Below are positions 31,839 through 42,310 of a stretch of DNA of 64,000 bases, in pieces. The DNA comes from Cordylochernes scorpioides (Eukaryota > Arthropoda > Arachnida > Pseudoscorpiones > Chernetidae): positions 65,844,115 through 65,908,114 of the forward strand of contig CP092876.1 in assembly GCA_030710605.1 (NCBI GenBank), written 5' to 3'. The notes beneath the pieces are model-generated. The model was not told the origin of the DNA and did no database searches. It worked only from the letters and a program-made list of their open reading frames with translations. The translations under genes and the position numbers were made by a program. Position 1 is the stretch's first letter; each line of letters begins with the position of its first letter.

Positions 31839-32257
31839 TATATGTATTTTTAAAAAGCATAGCGTTAAGATATGTTTATATTTTTATCGATAGATGGCGT
31901 TAAACTAATGATATTATAAAATATATGTTTGTTTAAAATAATATCAATTTACATAATCATATAATATATTTAAGATATATAGAGAATTAATATTCCATTC
32001 AGAGAAAAGTTAAACTTTATTATTTGATTATGAAGTGAAACAATTATATTCGATAATCTCCAACATTCGAAATGATATTTAAATTGAAAATACAAAGTTT
32101 AATCTTTTGATAGAAAATTGTCAGTAAATGCTTCCATTTGAAGATCATCGATATTTTTTATCGTTTAACTATTTCATGCAGTTTCAAAGGTTAAATACAT
32201 ATATCTAACAAATATAAAACATCTTAATTAACGCCCATGTACTTAGTTGTATATATA
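31839..32257. other. AT-rich spacer left of the Gypsy element
   Basis: No feature recognised. The last bases (TATATA) belong to the target-site region of the Gypsy element. Confidence 0.4.
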
Positions 32258-32937
32258 TGTAATATTATAAAGAATATTGTCTAATAAATAATTATGTACC
32301 ATGTTGGATATAATGTATTCTGTATGGATTCAAATAAAGATGGCAGTCAAAGGACGTGGAGATGGAAGAAGTAGAAGAGAAAAGAACGACAGATCCAAGT
32401 CGTGTATCTAGGTCACTTAGAACAAAGAGGCCCTCATATTCCAGAGTTGAATGTCCTGAGAGATTGGGATGTTAGGCAAAGCTCCTTTCCCGACCAAATT
32501 CACCATCATGGCCGACAGAGACAGGGACCAATCAAAGGTCAAGCAGGGTCCCACATGACCCAAGCCGGGGGGTGGGGCAACCGCAGTTCGGTCGGTGTAA
32601 CGTGTGTGTCAAGACGTGTGTGTGCATCTTCAAAAAGTAGTGCCTCGAGGTCCAAGATGTGAGTCATCTCAATCCAATTTAATCGCGAAAATCCTTCCAT
32701 CTCCTCTCCCGAGCCGCCAATGATTAATATTCCGAGGTGTTTTGTGATTCATTAATCGATATAGTGTGCCGATTTTTCATCCACCGCCATCGATAACGAC
32801 TGCCCAAACATACAAAACCCCATCCACTCCCGAGGATTCTCAGGACAAAGCACTTTATCACAGTGAAGTCGACAAGCATTTTTTTTATATTATAGAGAGT
32901 CGACAAGATTCTCAGGATCCTTTTCCCATATATCACA
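32258..32937 (+). repeat. Gypsy 5' LTR (680 bp)
   Basis: Starts TGTAATATTATAAAG, ends CATATATCACA. It contains a polyadenylation signal AATAAA at 32333-32338. An 86-codon frame inside it is LTR sequence, repeated in the 3' copy, and not a gene. Confidence 0.96.
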
Positions 32938-32950
32938 GAGAGCCGACAGG

Positions 32951-33946
32951 ATGGACGAGAAAAACGAAACGCAAAACGCGGAGGAATACACCGCAGAGGG
33001 AGAAAACAACCCCGCCGTAAGTACTCCCAAAATAGAACCACCCCCTCCGTCGGCAGAGTTGCCGGCCGTCTTGGCACGCCTCGCGGCGTGTTTATCTGCC
33101 CTTCAGACCACCAGCGACCGCGTGACCCATCGGACGGAGATAGAAGTCCAGAGCTTCGACGGGACCTACCCAGCCGCCCAGTTCTTTCGGACATATGACC
33201 AGAAAACAGACTGGGATGGTCTCACCAACACGGAAAAAGTGCTCCGCCTACCCCGTTACCTGAACAACAAACCGCTAGAACACTTCAGGAGGCTTCGGAT
33301 GGAGACCCAACATTACATCCAGGTGAGACAGACCTTCCTGGATCTCTATCCGGAGACCAATGAGGCCACGTATGCCCAATACTTCTCCATGAAGCTGGCC
33401 GGACAGCCCAACCTGGAAGAATACTATCGGAATAAGACCGCGCTGGGTCTACAACTGGGCCTCCCACAAGAGGTCATCTTGGAGACGCTCACCGAGGGGC
33501 TGCCACCCTCCGACCAGCGCCTCGTCCGCATTGTGCCGCCAGAGAACCTAGGTGCATGGTTCCGGCTGGTGCAGCGGATCCGCGGCAGCGGCGCACCATC
33601 TCCAAGGCACCCAGACGAGCACGCACCACCCCTACTGGGCCCCTACGCACCGGTGCGACCTAGTCCAAGAACAGTGCCAACCAGGTCGACCCCGCCAACA
33701 GACTGCCGTTTTTGTGGTGGACTACACTGGCACTCTGAGTGTCGTCTCAGACAAGCCCCGCAGTTGCCCCGTGCCTCCGGAGACGCACGAGCAGTGCGCT
33801 CCGCGCAACTAGCGGAACAACGGCCGCGAGCCCAGCCCCATCACCAAGCGTCACGCGCACAAGCCACTGGGATAACCAAGGGAGCCCCAGACCAGCAGCC
33901 AGCAGGTAGGCCTACTGACCAGGCCTTTCGTCAACCTGACAATTAG
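32951..33946 (+). CDS. gag: Gypsy gag polyprotein
   Basis: 331 residues, starting only 13 bp after the 5' LTR. The N-terminal region is acidic and disordered. Residues about 75-210 have the retrotransposon capsid layout (YPAAQFFRTYDQKTDWDG ... EHFRRLRMETQHYIQV ... NLEEYYRNKTALGLQLGL). Residues about 255-268 form a single zinc knuckle of C-x2-C-x3-H-x4-C type (CRFCGGLHWHSEC). The C-terminus is basic. It assembles particles around element RNA. No stops or frameshifts were seen. Confidence 0.9.
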   Translation: MDEKNETQNAEEYTAEGENNPAVSTPKIEPPPPSAELPAVLARLAACLSALQTTSDRVTHRTEIEVQSFDGTYPAAQFFRTYDQKTDWDGLTNTEKVLRLPRYLNNKPLEHFRRLRMETQHYIQVRQTFLDLYPETNEATYAQYFSMKLAGQPNLEEYYRNKTALGLQLGLPQEVILETLTEGLPPSDQRLVRIVPPENLGAWFRLVQRIRGSGAPSPRHPDEHAPPLLGPYAPVRPSPRTVPTRSTPPTDCRFCGGLHWHSECRLRQAPQLPRASGDARAVRSAQLAEQRPRAQPHHQASRAQATGITKGAPDQQPAGRPTDQAFRQPDN

Positions 33947-36900
33947 TCTGCCAATCTCCCATGGACTGTCCCTACCATTCCTGATAGACACGGGTGCGTC
34001 CGTTAACCTAGTGTCATGTGCCATATATAAAAATTTAAAGAATAATTTCCCTGACCTAAATTTAATAACTAAAAAAATAGTAAATTTACAGACAATAGAT
34101 GGCCACGTGCCAACAATAGGCCAGATTACCTTCCCCCTGTCCATTCATGCCATAACCCAAAACGAAGTATTCCACGTGGTGGACGCCCCTCTACCATTTG
34201 GAATACTTGGTATTAATACCCTCCGTAAATTCAAATTAAAAATCGATTTTGCACATGGCACTATGTACCAACTCGACGCACCTTTGTCGCCCCTGACCTA
34301 CCACTTTGCTGTGTTGCCCGAAAGGTGCACATATTGGGAATGCCAGGCGGACCTATGCAAGGCCCACACTATTTTTCCGCCTTCCGCCAACAATACCCAA
34401 TATGCGCATTTTTCGGACAACACGTCCACAACCCAGGGACTCACCCAACCACCGCACCATGTCCAATCAAAGAACTTTTTTAGAGCCAACTGCTCTTATT
34501 ATAGGGTCAAGGTACCAGAACAACCACCCAATGCCAACCTCTCACACCCCACCAAGGTCCAAACGGATCACCTTCACCATACACCCAAACATCCCCATTC
34601 CACACACCATTCCATGTACCACACACACCACCCATCATCACCAGAACACCTCCCAGGGATCCCCATAGACAATCAACCGCAGCCACCGTATCCACCTCAA
34701 TTCCCGGCGCTATTGCGCCAATACCAACACGTGTTCTCCCGGAACAAATTCGCGGTCCCATGCCTAAAGGTTCCCCCAGTAAGAATCGCCACCAACTCCG
34801 ACAAAGTCGTCACCATCCGCCCATATAGGGTACCGATATGCGATCAACGGGAAATACGCAGTCAGATCCGACAGATGTTGGATAATGACATCATTGAGCC
34901 GTCCTACTCCCCTTTCTCTAGCCCGGTCACCCTAGTGACCAAGCGAGACAAGACCAAAAGGTTTTGTATCGACTATAGGAAGGTGAACGAGGTCATAAGC
35001 TCCGATGTCCATCCACTCCCGTGGATCGAAGATATACTGGACCGTCTCGCGCGGGCCAAGTATTTCTCGACTGCCGACGTCTCCTCCGCATATTGGCAAG
35101 TGCCGATACACCCTGATTCTCGACCACTGTTGGCCTTCGCCACGATAGACGGGTTGTATCAGCCCACCCGATTGCCTTTCGGACTTAAGACCAGTCCACA
35201 GATCTATGAAAGGGCAATCAATCAGGTCCTGCAGGGGCACGGACTTGATTGTGTGGCGCACTATTTTGACGACTTCGTCATCTATTCGGAGACACTGGAG
35301 GAACACCAAGAACACCTGCGCAAGTTTTTCGCGTTCTGCGACGCGGAGAACTTGCAACTCAACCTCACCAAATGCGAGTTTTTTAGGCAGACCATCGAAT
35401 TTCTGGGGTACACAATCACCGCTGGTACCACCACCCCACTTATCCGCAATACCGACGTAATCCACGCTATCCCACCCCCGAACAATCGCAAAACGCTGCA
35501 ATCCTTCTTAGGCGCCGTGAACGTCTATAATAAGTTCATCCCGGACTATGCCCGTTTGCGGACCCCACTCAACAACCTTCTCAAGAAGGATGTGACGTGG
35601 GACTGGGATGACAAATGCCAAAAGGCGTTCACCAGCCTGAAGGAAAGCCTCACACAACACCCCGTATTGCACCTCTACAAGGATGAACTACCATGCCAGG
35701 TATATTGCGATGCATCAACACTTGGCATTGCAGGCGTCCTCAAACAAGTCCACTCCGCTGGGAAGGCCTACCCAGTCCAATATTTCAGCCGCGCTCTGCG
35801 TGTACACGAGCGGAACTACACCATCTCCGAACTAGAATGCCTCGCCATTGTCGAGAGCGTGGAGAAGTTCCGTGTGTATCTAATGGGCAGAAAATTCACC
35901 ATATTTTCTGACCATCACGCACTGCAGTGGCTGAAGACGATCAAAAACCCGTCAGGCAGATTATTCCGATGGAGTTTGAGGTTATCGTGTTACGAATACG
36001 AAGTCCGCTACATAAAAGGAGCGCTACAACATGAAGCGGACCTCCTATCCCGTAACCCGTTTTGTGGATTCTTAGACGCCACCCTCATTAAGAACCACCA
36101 ACTCACTCCTTCGGGAGAATCTAAACTGACCATTGATCGAAACGGACTGCAAACCCTAAAGCGTAGAGGTGTAACCAAAATTGTCGTCCCTGACGCCCTC
36201 GTTCCCGACCTACTAACAAAGGTGCACAGTCGGTACAACCACCCGGGCATATCCCAGATGACCAGGCTCATCTCTCCCCAGTACTACTGGAAGGGGATGT
36301 CAGAAGACATCTCCAAAACCACCAAAGCCTGCGCCATCTGTCAGTCAACAAAACCCCCTCGAGGTCCCACGTTTGGGGAACTAGGACAACTTCCTGTGGC
36401 CACTCAGCCTTTTGACCTGGTCGCCCTCGACACCATAGCTGGACTTGCCAAATATGGTAACGCCAAAGCTTACCTCCACGTTGTGGTGGATCACTTTTCG
36501 CGCTACACGTGGACCTTCCCCTCAAAATCTACCAGCATCACCACCTATCAACAGGTGATAAAGCGAGTGTTGCAGGACGGCTCTCCGAAACGCCTACTCA
36601 CGGATAGAGCGCCTGCGTTCACCTCACCAAAGTTCAGGAAGTTCCTGATTAACAGGAACATCCATCCCCTGCTCACCACCAGTAACAACCCCCAAGCTAA
36701 TGGTCTATGCGAGCGCCTGAACGCTACCTTAACAGGCAAACTAAGGTTACTCCATTTGGAAAACCCCAAAGCCGCATGGACTAAGCTGGCGAAGCGCGTT
36801 ACTGTGGTGTATAACAACACGCCCCACTCAGTTACCGGGTTCCCACCTGGCTACCTGATGTTCGGCGTTCTACCTCCCGAGCTCACTGAGCATGTAAACC

Positions 36901-37811
36901 CCTACCCCGTTTTAACCACAGCCCGACGGATAGCCCATGAACGTACCCAGGCCAAGCACCTCAAAGACAAACATGCCTACGACCAACAACATAAGACACC
37001 CCATTTTGAACCCGGAGATCTCGTGTTGGTAAAAGTTTACCATCACCCCAATACAGGCAAACTGGCTCCGTATTTCACGGGTCCCTACGAGATCTTAGAG
37101 ATCATCTCTCCCAACGTGGTGAGAATAAACCGACCCAACCAACCTCTAAATCGGAATACCGACACAGTCCATGTAAATAAATTACAGTACTATAACGAAA
37201 ATATTCGTTATATCGCACCTCCCACTCTGATACCACACCCTGCTAAACCCCAATCTAGGACGCTACCACCACTGTTCGAGCACCTCACCCCAGACCTCTT
37301 TACAGTTGAGCGCTTTGCTCCTACAATAGGCAATTGTACCACTACCACCCCTGTTGACCCACAATGTAACATTATCGCCCAACGCGATATTCCCCAACCT
37401 GCAATATCCCGTCCAACCCATATAACCAAAGTTAAAACCCCAATCCCTACAGTTAGGGCTGATCCCAAACCAATTCCCTTACAGGCAAGGTTTTTTCGTA
37501 ACGTGAAAACCTTCCCCTTGTTCCACCTCCTATACCTCATCAACCTTTTCATCCTACCCACTGTACTATTACCCATGGCCACCCTACTGTATGTCAGTGT
37601 CTATACACTGCAGCCCAACCGTCTCTTCCAACTACAGGAAGCCCTATTCGAAATAACCATCGCCGTAGTGGAACTAATCCATCGAACCATAGGAATAATT
37701 CTCCCGGAGTTATGGACCATCCTTGTCCACAGTCATGCCTTGGTCGCTCTAATAGGTGAAATCATAGGAGAGATTTTCCAAACCCTCTTTAGAGCGCGCC
37801 AAGTCGAATAG
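33945..37811 (+). CDS. pol: Gypsy pol polyprotein with a hydrophobic C-terminal extension
   Basis: The frame is open upstream of the first ATG (34011) and includes the protease site LIDTGAS (D at 33987), so translation must enter from gag by a +1 (or -2) shift near 33905-33946. Counting residues from the ATG at 34011: RT FCIDYRKVNE about 316, catalytic YFDD about 416; RNase H VYCDAST about 563 and SDHHALQWL about 632; integrase HHCC about 738-775; DDE Asp 805, Asp 862, Glu 898 (35 residues between the last two); GPY/F module TGPYEIL about 1021. After that come about 230 residues not usual for Gypsy pol, with a strongly hydrophobic stretch (about 1169-1200) and a second amphipathic region, ending at TAG 37809-37811. 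Confidence 0.93.
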   Translation, partial: SLPISHGLSLPFLIDTGASVNLVSCAIYKNLKNNFPDLNLITKKIVNLQTIDGHVPTIGQITFPLSIHAITQNEVFHVVDAPLPFGILGINTLRKFKLKIDFAHGTMYQLDAPLSPLTYHFAVLPERCTYWECQADLCKAHTIFPPSANNTQYAHFSDNTSTTQGLTQPPHHVQSKNFFRANCSYYRVKVPEQPPNANLSHPTKVQTDHLHHTPKHPHSTHHSMYHTHHPSSPEHLPGIPIDNQPQPPYPPQFPALLRQYQHVFSRNKFAVPCLKVPPVRIATNSDKVVTIRPYRVPICDQREIRSQIRQMLDNDIIEPSYSPFSSPVTLVTKRDKTKRFCIDYRKVNEVISSDVHPLPWIEDILDRLARAKYFSTADVSSAYWQVPIHPDSRPLLAFATIDGLYQPTRLPFGLKTSPQIYERAINQVLQGHGLDCVAHYFDDFVIYSETLEEHQEHLRKFFAFCDAENLQLNLTKCEFFRQTIEFLGYTITAGTTTPLIRNTDVIHAIPPPNNRKTLQSFLGAVNVYNKFIPDYARLRTPLNNLLKKDVTWDWDDKCQKAFTSLKESLTQHPVLHLYKDELPCQVYCDASTLGIAGVLKQVHSAGKAYPVQYFSRALRVHERNYTISELECLAIVESVEKFRVYLMGRKFTIFSDHHALQWLKTIKNPSGRLFRWSLRLSCYEYEVRYIKGALQHEADLLSRNPFCGFLDATLIKNHQLTPSGESKLTIDRNGLQTLKRRGVTKIVVPDALVPDLLTKVHSRYNHPGISQMTRLISPQYYWKGMSEDISKTTKACAICQSTKPPRGPTFGELGQLPVATQPFDLVALDTIAGLAKYGNAKAYLHVVVDHFSRYTWTFPSKSTSITTYQQVIKRVLQDGSPKRLLTDRAPAFTSPKFRKFLINRNIHPLLTTSNNPQANGLCERLNATLTGKLRLLHLENPKAAWTKLAKRVTVVYNNTPHSVTGFPPGYLMFGVLPPELTEHVNPYPVLTTARRIAHERTQAKHLKDKHAYDQQHKTPHFEPGDLVLVKVYHHPNTGKLAPYFTGPYEILEIISPNVVRINRPNQPLNRNTDTVHVNKLQYYNENIRYIAPPTLIPHPAKPQSRTLPPLFEHLTPDLFTVERFAPTIGNCTTTTPVDPQCNIIAQRDIPQPAISRPTHITKVKTPIPTVRADPKPIPLQARFFRNVKTFPLFHLLYLINLFILPTVLLPMATLLYVSVYTLQPNRLFQLQEALFEITIAVVELIHRTIGIILPELWTILVHSHALVALIGEIIGEIFQTLFRARQVE

Positions 37812-38815
37812 CAATCTCCCCACCTTTACATCACTCGTCGATCACCCCGCTGTCAGCTGGCGTCCACTTTACAGAAACCTTCCGCCGCGCCGACATCACG
37901 TCCTTTCCGATCACGTGACTGACGTCACATCCTCCCTGCGGAATGTAAACAAACCCGCCGTCACTTTTCGCGTGTCACCACACTTAAAGTTACTTTCTGG
38001 AACATACACTCACACACACTCGCATACATTCACGCACCTATATAGTTTTGGCAACCTTATGACCTACGACCCTATAATAAACAAAGATTGGACATTGTTA
38101 TGTAAAAAAATATTCTTCTTTTGTGTATATTTTTGTTAACCAATTTTAAAAGACTTGTACACAACCAGCACTTTTATTTTTTTTATTTTTTTTTTTATTT
38201 TTTATTCCCACCATCCATGTCTATCACCCTTTCAATTTCTTAATCACCTCAAGTTTATTTTTTCCTTTTATTGTTTAAACCTTGTTTTGTCCTAACTGAA
38301 TGAACAACTGACCTGACGCAATACTTCTCATGTATCAGCCTTCAGTTTATCATACAGGAGCTTTGATTTCTTTTTTTATGTTTTGTTTATTTTTTTTCAC
38401 CGCCCCAAAGGCTAATCAGATTTCTTTTTCTTTTTTTTTTTTCCTCCATCACCAAATTTTATTGTCTATAGTTTTCTTTTTATTTCTGTTAATGTCTTAT
38501 ATGTTTTGTTTGGATTGCACCTCATAGAGTTTCCCTTGCTGTGGGTTTCCACACAGCAAGATTGAACACCTATGCAGGCAAAATTTTTTTTTCCTCCAAA
38601 AAATTATCATATTTTTTCCTAGTTTAGCAAGCACCCCTATCTACTCAAATTTCTTTTTATTACTTATTTCCATCATTTACTTTCTCCCCAATTGTATCTA
38701 ACCACTCACTATTTAAAAAAAAAAATTATTTTTTTTCTTTCCCAAAAAATTATTTTTCCTTTTTCAGAATTTAATACAGATCCCTTTTAAAATTCTTATT
38801 CATAGGGGGCGCATC
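37812..38815 (+). other. T-rich 3' noncoding part of the Gypsy element
   Basis: Long poly-T/pyrimidine tracts with no coding frame. A short purine tract AGGGGGCG (38804-38811) just before the 3' LTR is the best polypurine-tract candidate. Confidence 0.7.
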
Positions 38816-39495
38816 TGTAATATTATAAAGAATATTGTCTAATAAATAATTATGTACCATGTTGGATATAATGTATTCTGTATGGATTCAAATAAAGATG
38901 GCAGTCAAAGGACGTGGAGATGGAAGAAGTAGAAGAGAAAAGAACGACAGATCCAAGTCGTGTATCTAGGTCACTTAGAACAAAGAGGCCCTCATATTCC
39001 AGAGTTGAATGTCCTGAGAGATTGGGATGTTAGGCAAAGCTCCTTTCCCGACCAAATTCACCATCATGGCCGACAGAGACAGGGACCAATCAAAGGTCAA
39101 GCAGGGTCCCACATGACCCAAGCCGGGGGATGGGGCAACCGCAGTTCGGTCGGTGTAACGTGTGTGTCAAGACGTGTGTGTGCATCTTCAAAAAGTAGTG
39201 CCTCGAGGTCCAAGATGTGAGTCATCTCAATCCAATTTAATCGCGAAAATCCTTCCATCTCCTCTCCCGAGCCGCCAATGATTAATATTCCGAGGTGTTT
39301 TGTGATTCATTAATCGATATAGTGTGCCGATTTTTCATCCACCGCCATCGATAACGACTGCCCAAACATACAAAACCCCATCCACTCCCGAGGATTCTCA
39401 GGACAAAGCACTTTATCACAGTGAAGTCGACAAGCATTTTTTTTATATTATAGAGAGTCGACAAGATTCTCAGGATCCTTTTCCCATATATCACA
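38816..39495 (+). repeat. Gypsy 3' LTR (680 bp)
   Basis: Same length and ends as the 5' LTR. AATAAA at 38891-38896 would signal polyadenylation of the element RNA. Confidence 0.96.
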
Positions 39496-39642
39496 TATAT
39501 ATAATCACAACTATTCATTGATTGGTAAAAAATGGATATTTATTATTATGCTTATCACACCTCTTTCTCTGTTTTCTTCTTTATGTTTTATAATTAAAAC
39601 GATTTGTCGAAAAGATAGAGGCTGCCTGGCCGGCATTCATAT

Positions 39643-39875
39643 ATCTATGAAAAATACACTTCTGCCAGTTAGTTTTTTATTTTCTCAACGTTTCGACAAT
39701 TTTTTTTTGTCTTCGTCAGGGGAAGTAAATAAAAATAAAGCATTTGGCAAGGCGTTAAAAATTAGAACAATTTTTGCTTTATTTTTATTTACTTCTCCTA
39801 ACGAAGACAAAAGATTTTTGTCGAAAAGTTGAGAAAATAAAAAAACTAACTGGCCGAAGTGTATTTTTCATAGAT
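39643..39875. repeat. foldback element, family C, with a hammerhead-like core in each arm
   Basis: About 100-bp inverted arms: ATCTATGAAAAATACACTTC ... AAGTAAATAAAAATAAAGCA and its complement. The left arm, minus strand, reads CUGACGA (39719-39713), a GACAA/UUGUC hairpin, GAAA and CGUUGAG. The right arm, plus strand, reads CUAACGA (39798), a hairpin, GAAA AGUUGAGAA, with stem I UUCUC/GAGAA. Each arm thus has hammerhead layout pointing outward; the right copy has lost the G of CUGA. Confidence 0.7.
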
Positions 39876-40224
39876 AAACAATTTGTGTTGGTGAATATAT
39901 CAATTTACATTATCAGAATCTTCAATTGATAAATGAACAGAATGATTTGCATAATTTAACACACATTAATACTTCAAAGTTCAAATAATTATCCGATTTC
40001 ATTAATTTTATTCTTTAAAGGAGTAAGATATTGAATTTTTGAGTGAAACAATATTCATATGTCAAATATTATTAAAAATAATTGTTTTAAAATTAGTAAC
40101 GGAGTTTGAAACTCTTATTCTATTATTTTTAAATAGTTTTCAGAATTTTGAAAATTAAAGTTAAAGATACTGGATACTATCTATCGGTCAGATGATAAGA
40201 ATTCTGAGAGCTGAACCTATCTAA

Positions 40225-40480
40225 GTTTTAAAATTACAAAATATTTTCTCACAATGAGTTTCTTTTTATTACAAAACGCTAGCTTTCAAACGATAATCGC
40301 TCTTCAACGGGCTTAATAAAACATCGACTATATCTTACAAGAAATATTTACAAAAACATATTTCTGGTAAGATATAGTCGATGTTTTATTAAGACCGTTG
40401 AAGAGCGATTAAGGCTTGGAAGTTAGCGTTTTGTAATAAAAAGGAACTCATTGTGAGAAAATATTTTGTAATTTTAAAAC
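40225..40480. repeat. foldback element, family E (256 bp)
   Basis: Inverted arms of about 115 bp start GTTTTAAAATTACAAAATA and end with its complement. Each arm contains UUGAAGA, a GCGA/UCGC hairpin and a GAAAGCUAGCG-like box, resembling a decayed hammerhead core. The right half alone recurs at 59610-59742. Confidence 0.75.
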
Positions 40481-40840
40481 TTTTTTTCACAATTTTATCA
40501 TGAATAGCTATCTAAGTATTATCATCCCAGACTGGATTTCTGGATAGTTTATGTTACCATATGAAATACTAGAAGGACACGTCATTGTTAGAAATTTTAC
40601 CCAGAAGACTTTGAACTATGAAGAAAATAGACTCTATTGTGTGGATCTTCATTGATCCGAGTCAACTAGCTTGTGAAGATAGTCAATTGATGGCGTTTAG
40701 TTTGAGCGTCATTTAGAATATTTTGATAGAAGTTTGTTTCATTGTGTCTCTACATTTCTTATGGAAATTGTACTTTTGTCATTTATGAATATGCTATAGG
40801 TCACACAGTCTGATGGAATGTCAGACCAACTATATGTTAA
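40480..40840. other. spacer with a family B fragment
   Basis: 40640-40740 resembles part of the family B monomer (GATAGTCAATTGATGGCGTTTAG, GAGCGTCATTTAGAATATTTTGA) without its ribozyme. The rest is AT-rich. Confidence 0.45.
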
Positions 40841-41190
40841 GAAAAAAAGGCATTTCCTTATCGTGTAACGAAAAGTTGCTGATGGCTTTCGTCATCTATC
40901 GGAATAAATATAAACTAATCGTTAATTTTCAATTATTCCAGAATTGGCCAAATACCGTTTCTTTATTAATCAAGAAAAGCTAATCACGTACGCGTTTCAG
41001 GCTGTTGGCCCTCGTCAGCGTGGTGCAAGCTGTACCTCAACGACTAAAAAACTGGTTTTTGAGGCATCTTGAAAAACCACGAAACAGATATATAGGCCTG
41101 AAGGTGTGAGAATGTGAAAATCAATTTAAAATATAGTATAAAGGTGAATTTGTACTTGGATCAGGTGGATAAATTAAGTGTTGATGATGT
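40840..41190 (-). repeat. family A hammerhead repeat, best copy (about 350 bp)
   Basis: Runs from TTAAGAAAAAAAGGCATTTCC through GGAATAAATA, CCAGAATTGGCCAAATACC, the hammerhead, CTGTACCTCAACGAC, to GTACTTGGATCAGGTGGATAAATTAAG. The last block is found joined directly to the first block in the 49-kb copy (GATCAGGTGCATAAATTAAGAAAAAGGGC in reverse complement at 49323-49352), which shows that monomers occur or occurred in tandem. Confidence 0.7.
40984..41025 (-). ncRNA. hammerhead ribozyme, type I, apparently complete core
   Basis: Minus strand: CUGACGA (41018-41012); stem II GGGC/GCCU with loop CAACA (41011-40999); GAAA (40998-40995); palindromic stem III segment ACGCGU (40995-40990); triplet GUA with cleavage after 40989; stem I CGUG (40988-40985) pairing with CACG (41022-41019). 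All invariant bases are present. As in family B, stem III is a bare palindrome, so two copies would have to pair. Confidence 0.75.
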
Positions 41191-41490
41191 CTCAGATGTT
41201 TGATGATATTTCTCCGTATTGTACCAAAGATCTTGTTTAGTGGTTTAGATATACAATCAGGAAGATGCACTGGAGAGTGGAACTATCGGTTTTGCACTTG
41301 ATGCATGTTGGGAATGTCTCGTGCATTTGGTGTCTCACCTCGGATCCCTTGTAGGAATTGCTTCTTACGATATTTATTGTTTCTATAATTCGGCCTATAT
41401 TATCATTCTACTGTATTCTGCACGCACTCGCTAAACTTATACATTTAGCTCTGGTTAATAACGAGGCTTTATATTTGAATTTCATCCAAA
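41190..41490. other. spacer, nothing recognised
   Basis: AT-rich with no open frame of interest. Confidence 0.35.
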
Positions 41491-41491
41491 A

Positions 41492-41681
41492 ACTTCATTT
41501 TTTAAAAATGAACGTAATATTTTGAGAGGCCGAATGTCTCTCCTTTTCACGCAGTTGCCCACTAGGTAGATGGCGTCACCTTGAGCTACAGCACTACGGA
41601 GATCTACACGTGAATAACCTTTTATAAAATAGAGGAGTTCGGCTTCTAAAAATATTATGTTCATTTTAAAAAAATAAAGTG
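41492..41681. repeat. foldback MITE, family F (190 bp)
   Basis: Arms of about 45 bp: ACTTCATTTTTTAAAAATGAAC..GGCCGAA and the complement TTCGGCTTCTAAAAATATTATGTTC..AAAGT. The unrelated centre includes GGTAGATGGCGTCACC. Confidence 0.75.
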
Positions 41682-41689
41682 TTCCGATA

Positions 41690-42310
41690 CAATCTCAAAT
41701 ACACCTTATTACTAGCTATTTTTGATCTAAGGATCGCGTTATATTTCTCTACACACAGATTCATCTCTAGAATTCTGAAAATATCACAAAATTGAGAATA
41801 TATCGTAAGGAGAGAACTCCTCTGAGAGTTTTATTAACGGATTAAAAAAATAAAATGTCTCTATCGTTTGAACTTAATCAATCGGTATACCAGAAATTTG
41901 AAATTCATTCTAATACTTAAGACAAAGGATCTCAAATTTTATAAATGTTCTACTGATAAATATTCGAATTTTCTCTGCCGCACGCGGTCAATTTAACTTC
42001 AATTTTAATACTTTCCGTTTAAACTCCCGTGAGAGACATAGACACTTCTTGTATCTCATTGTAGGTTAGGTCAAGTCTGATCAAATCATTTTTGAGTATA
42101 ATAGAAGTTGTTATCTCTCACAAGATGTTACACTGATTATAAAAATTATACCAAAGAAATTGTTCACAATTAAATAATTACCTAGAATACCTTTGAATAA
42201 TTTTAGGATATATATTCGTGATCAGTGCATCTATATAGGCAAGTAGAGGCACTTGAATATCACCAGAAACAAAATGACAAGAAGGTACTAATTAAGGCGA
42301 TAAAGTTGAA
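41690..42310. other. AT-rich spacer
   Basis: No feature recognised. Confidence 0.35.

Larger units (their letters stand above)
32258..39495 (+). mobile_element. Gypsy (Metaviridae-type) LTR retrotransposon, intact and young
   Basis: The two 680-bp LTRs (32258-32937 and 38816-39495), TG...CA, differ at only one position that I can see (G at 32572 region versus A in the 3' copy). Both flanks carry TATA repeats, consistent with a 4-bp or longer duplication. Gag and pol are uninterrupted, with the order protease-RT-RNase H-integrase of Gypsy. About 1 kb of T-rich noncoding sequence separates pol from the 3' LTR. The element could be mobile today. Confidence 0.96.

Noticed and set aside
32402..32662. 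86-codon frame, also at 38960-39220
   Set aside because: It lies wholly inside the Gypsy LTR and is duplicated because the LTR is duplicated.
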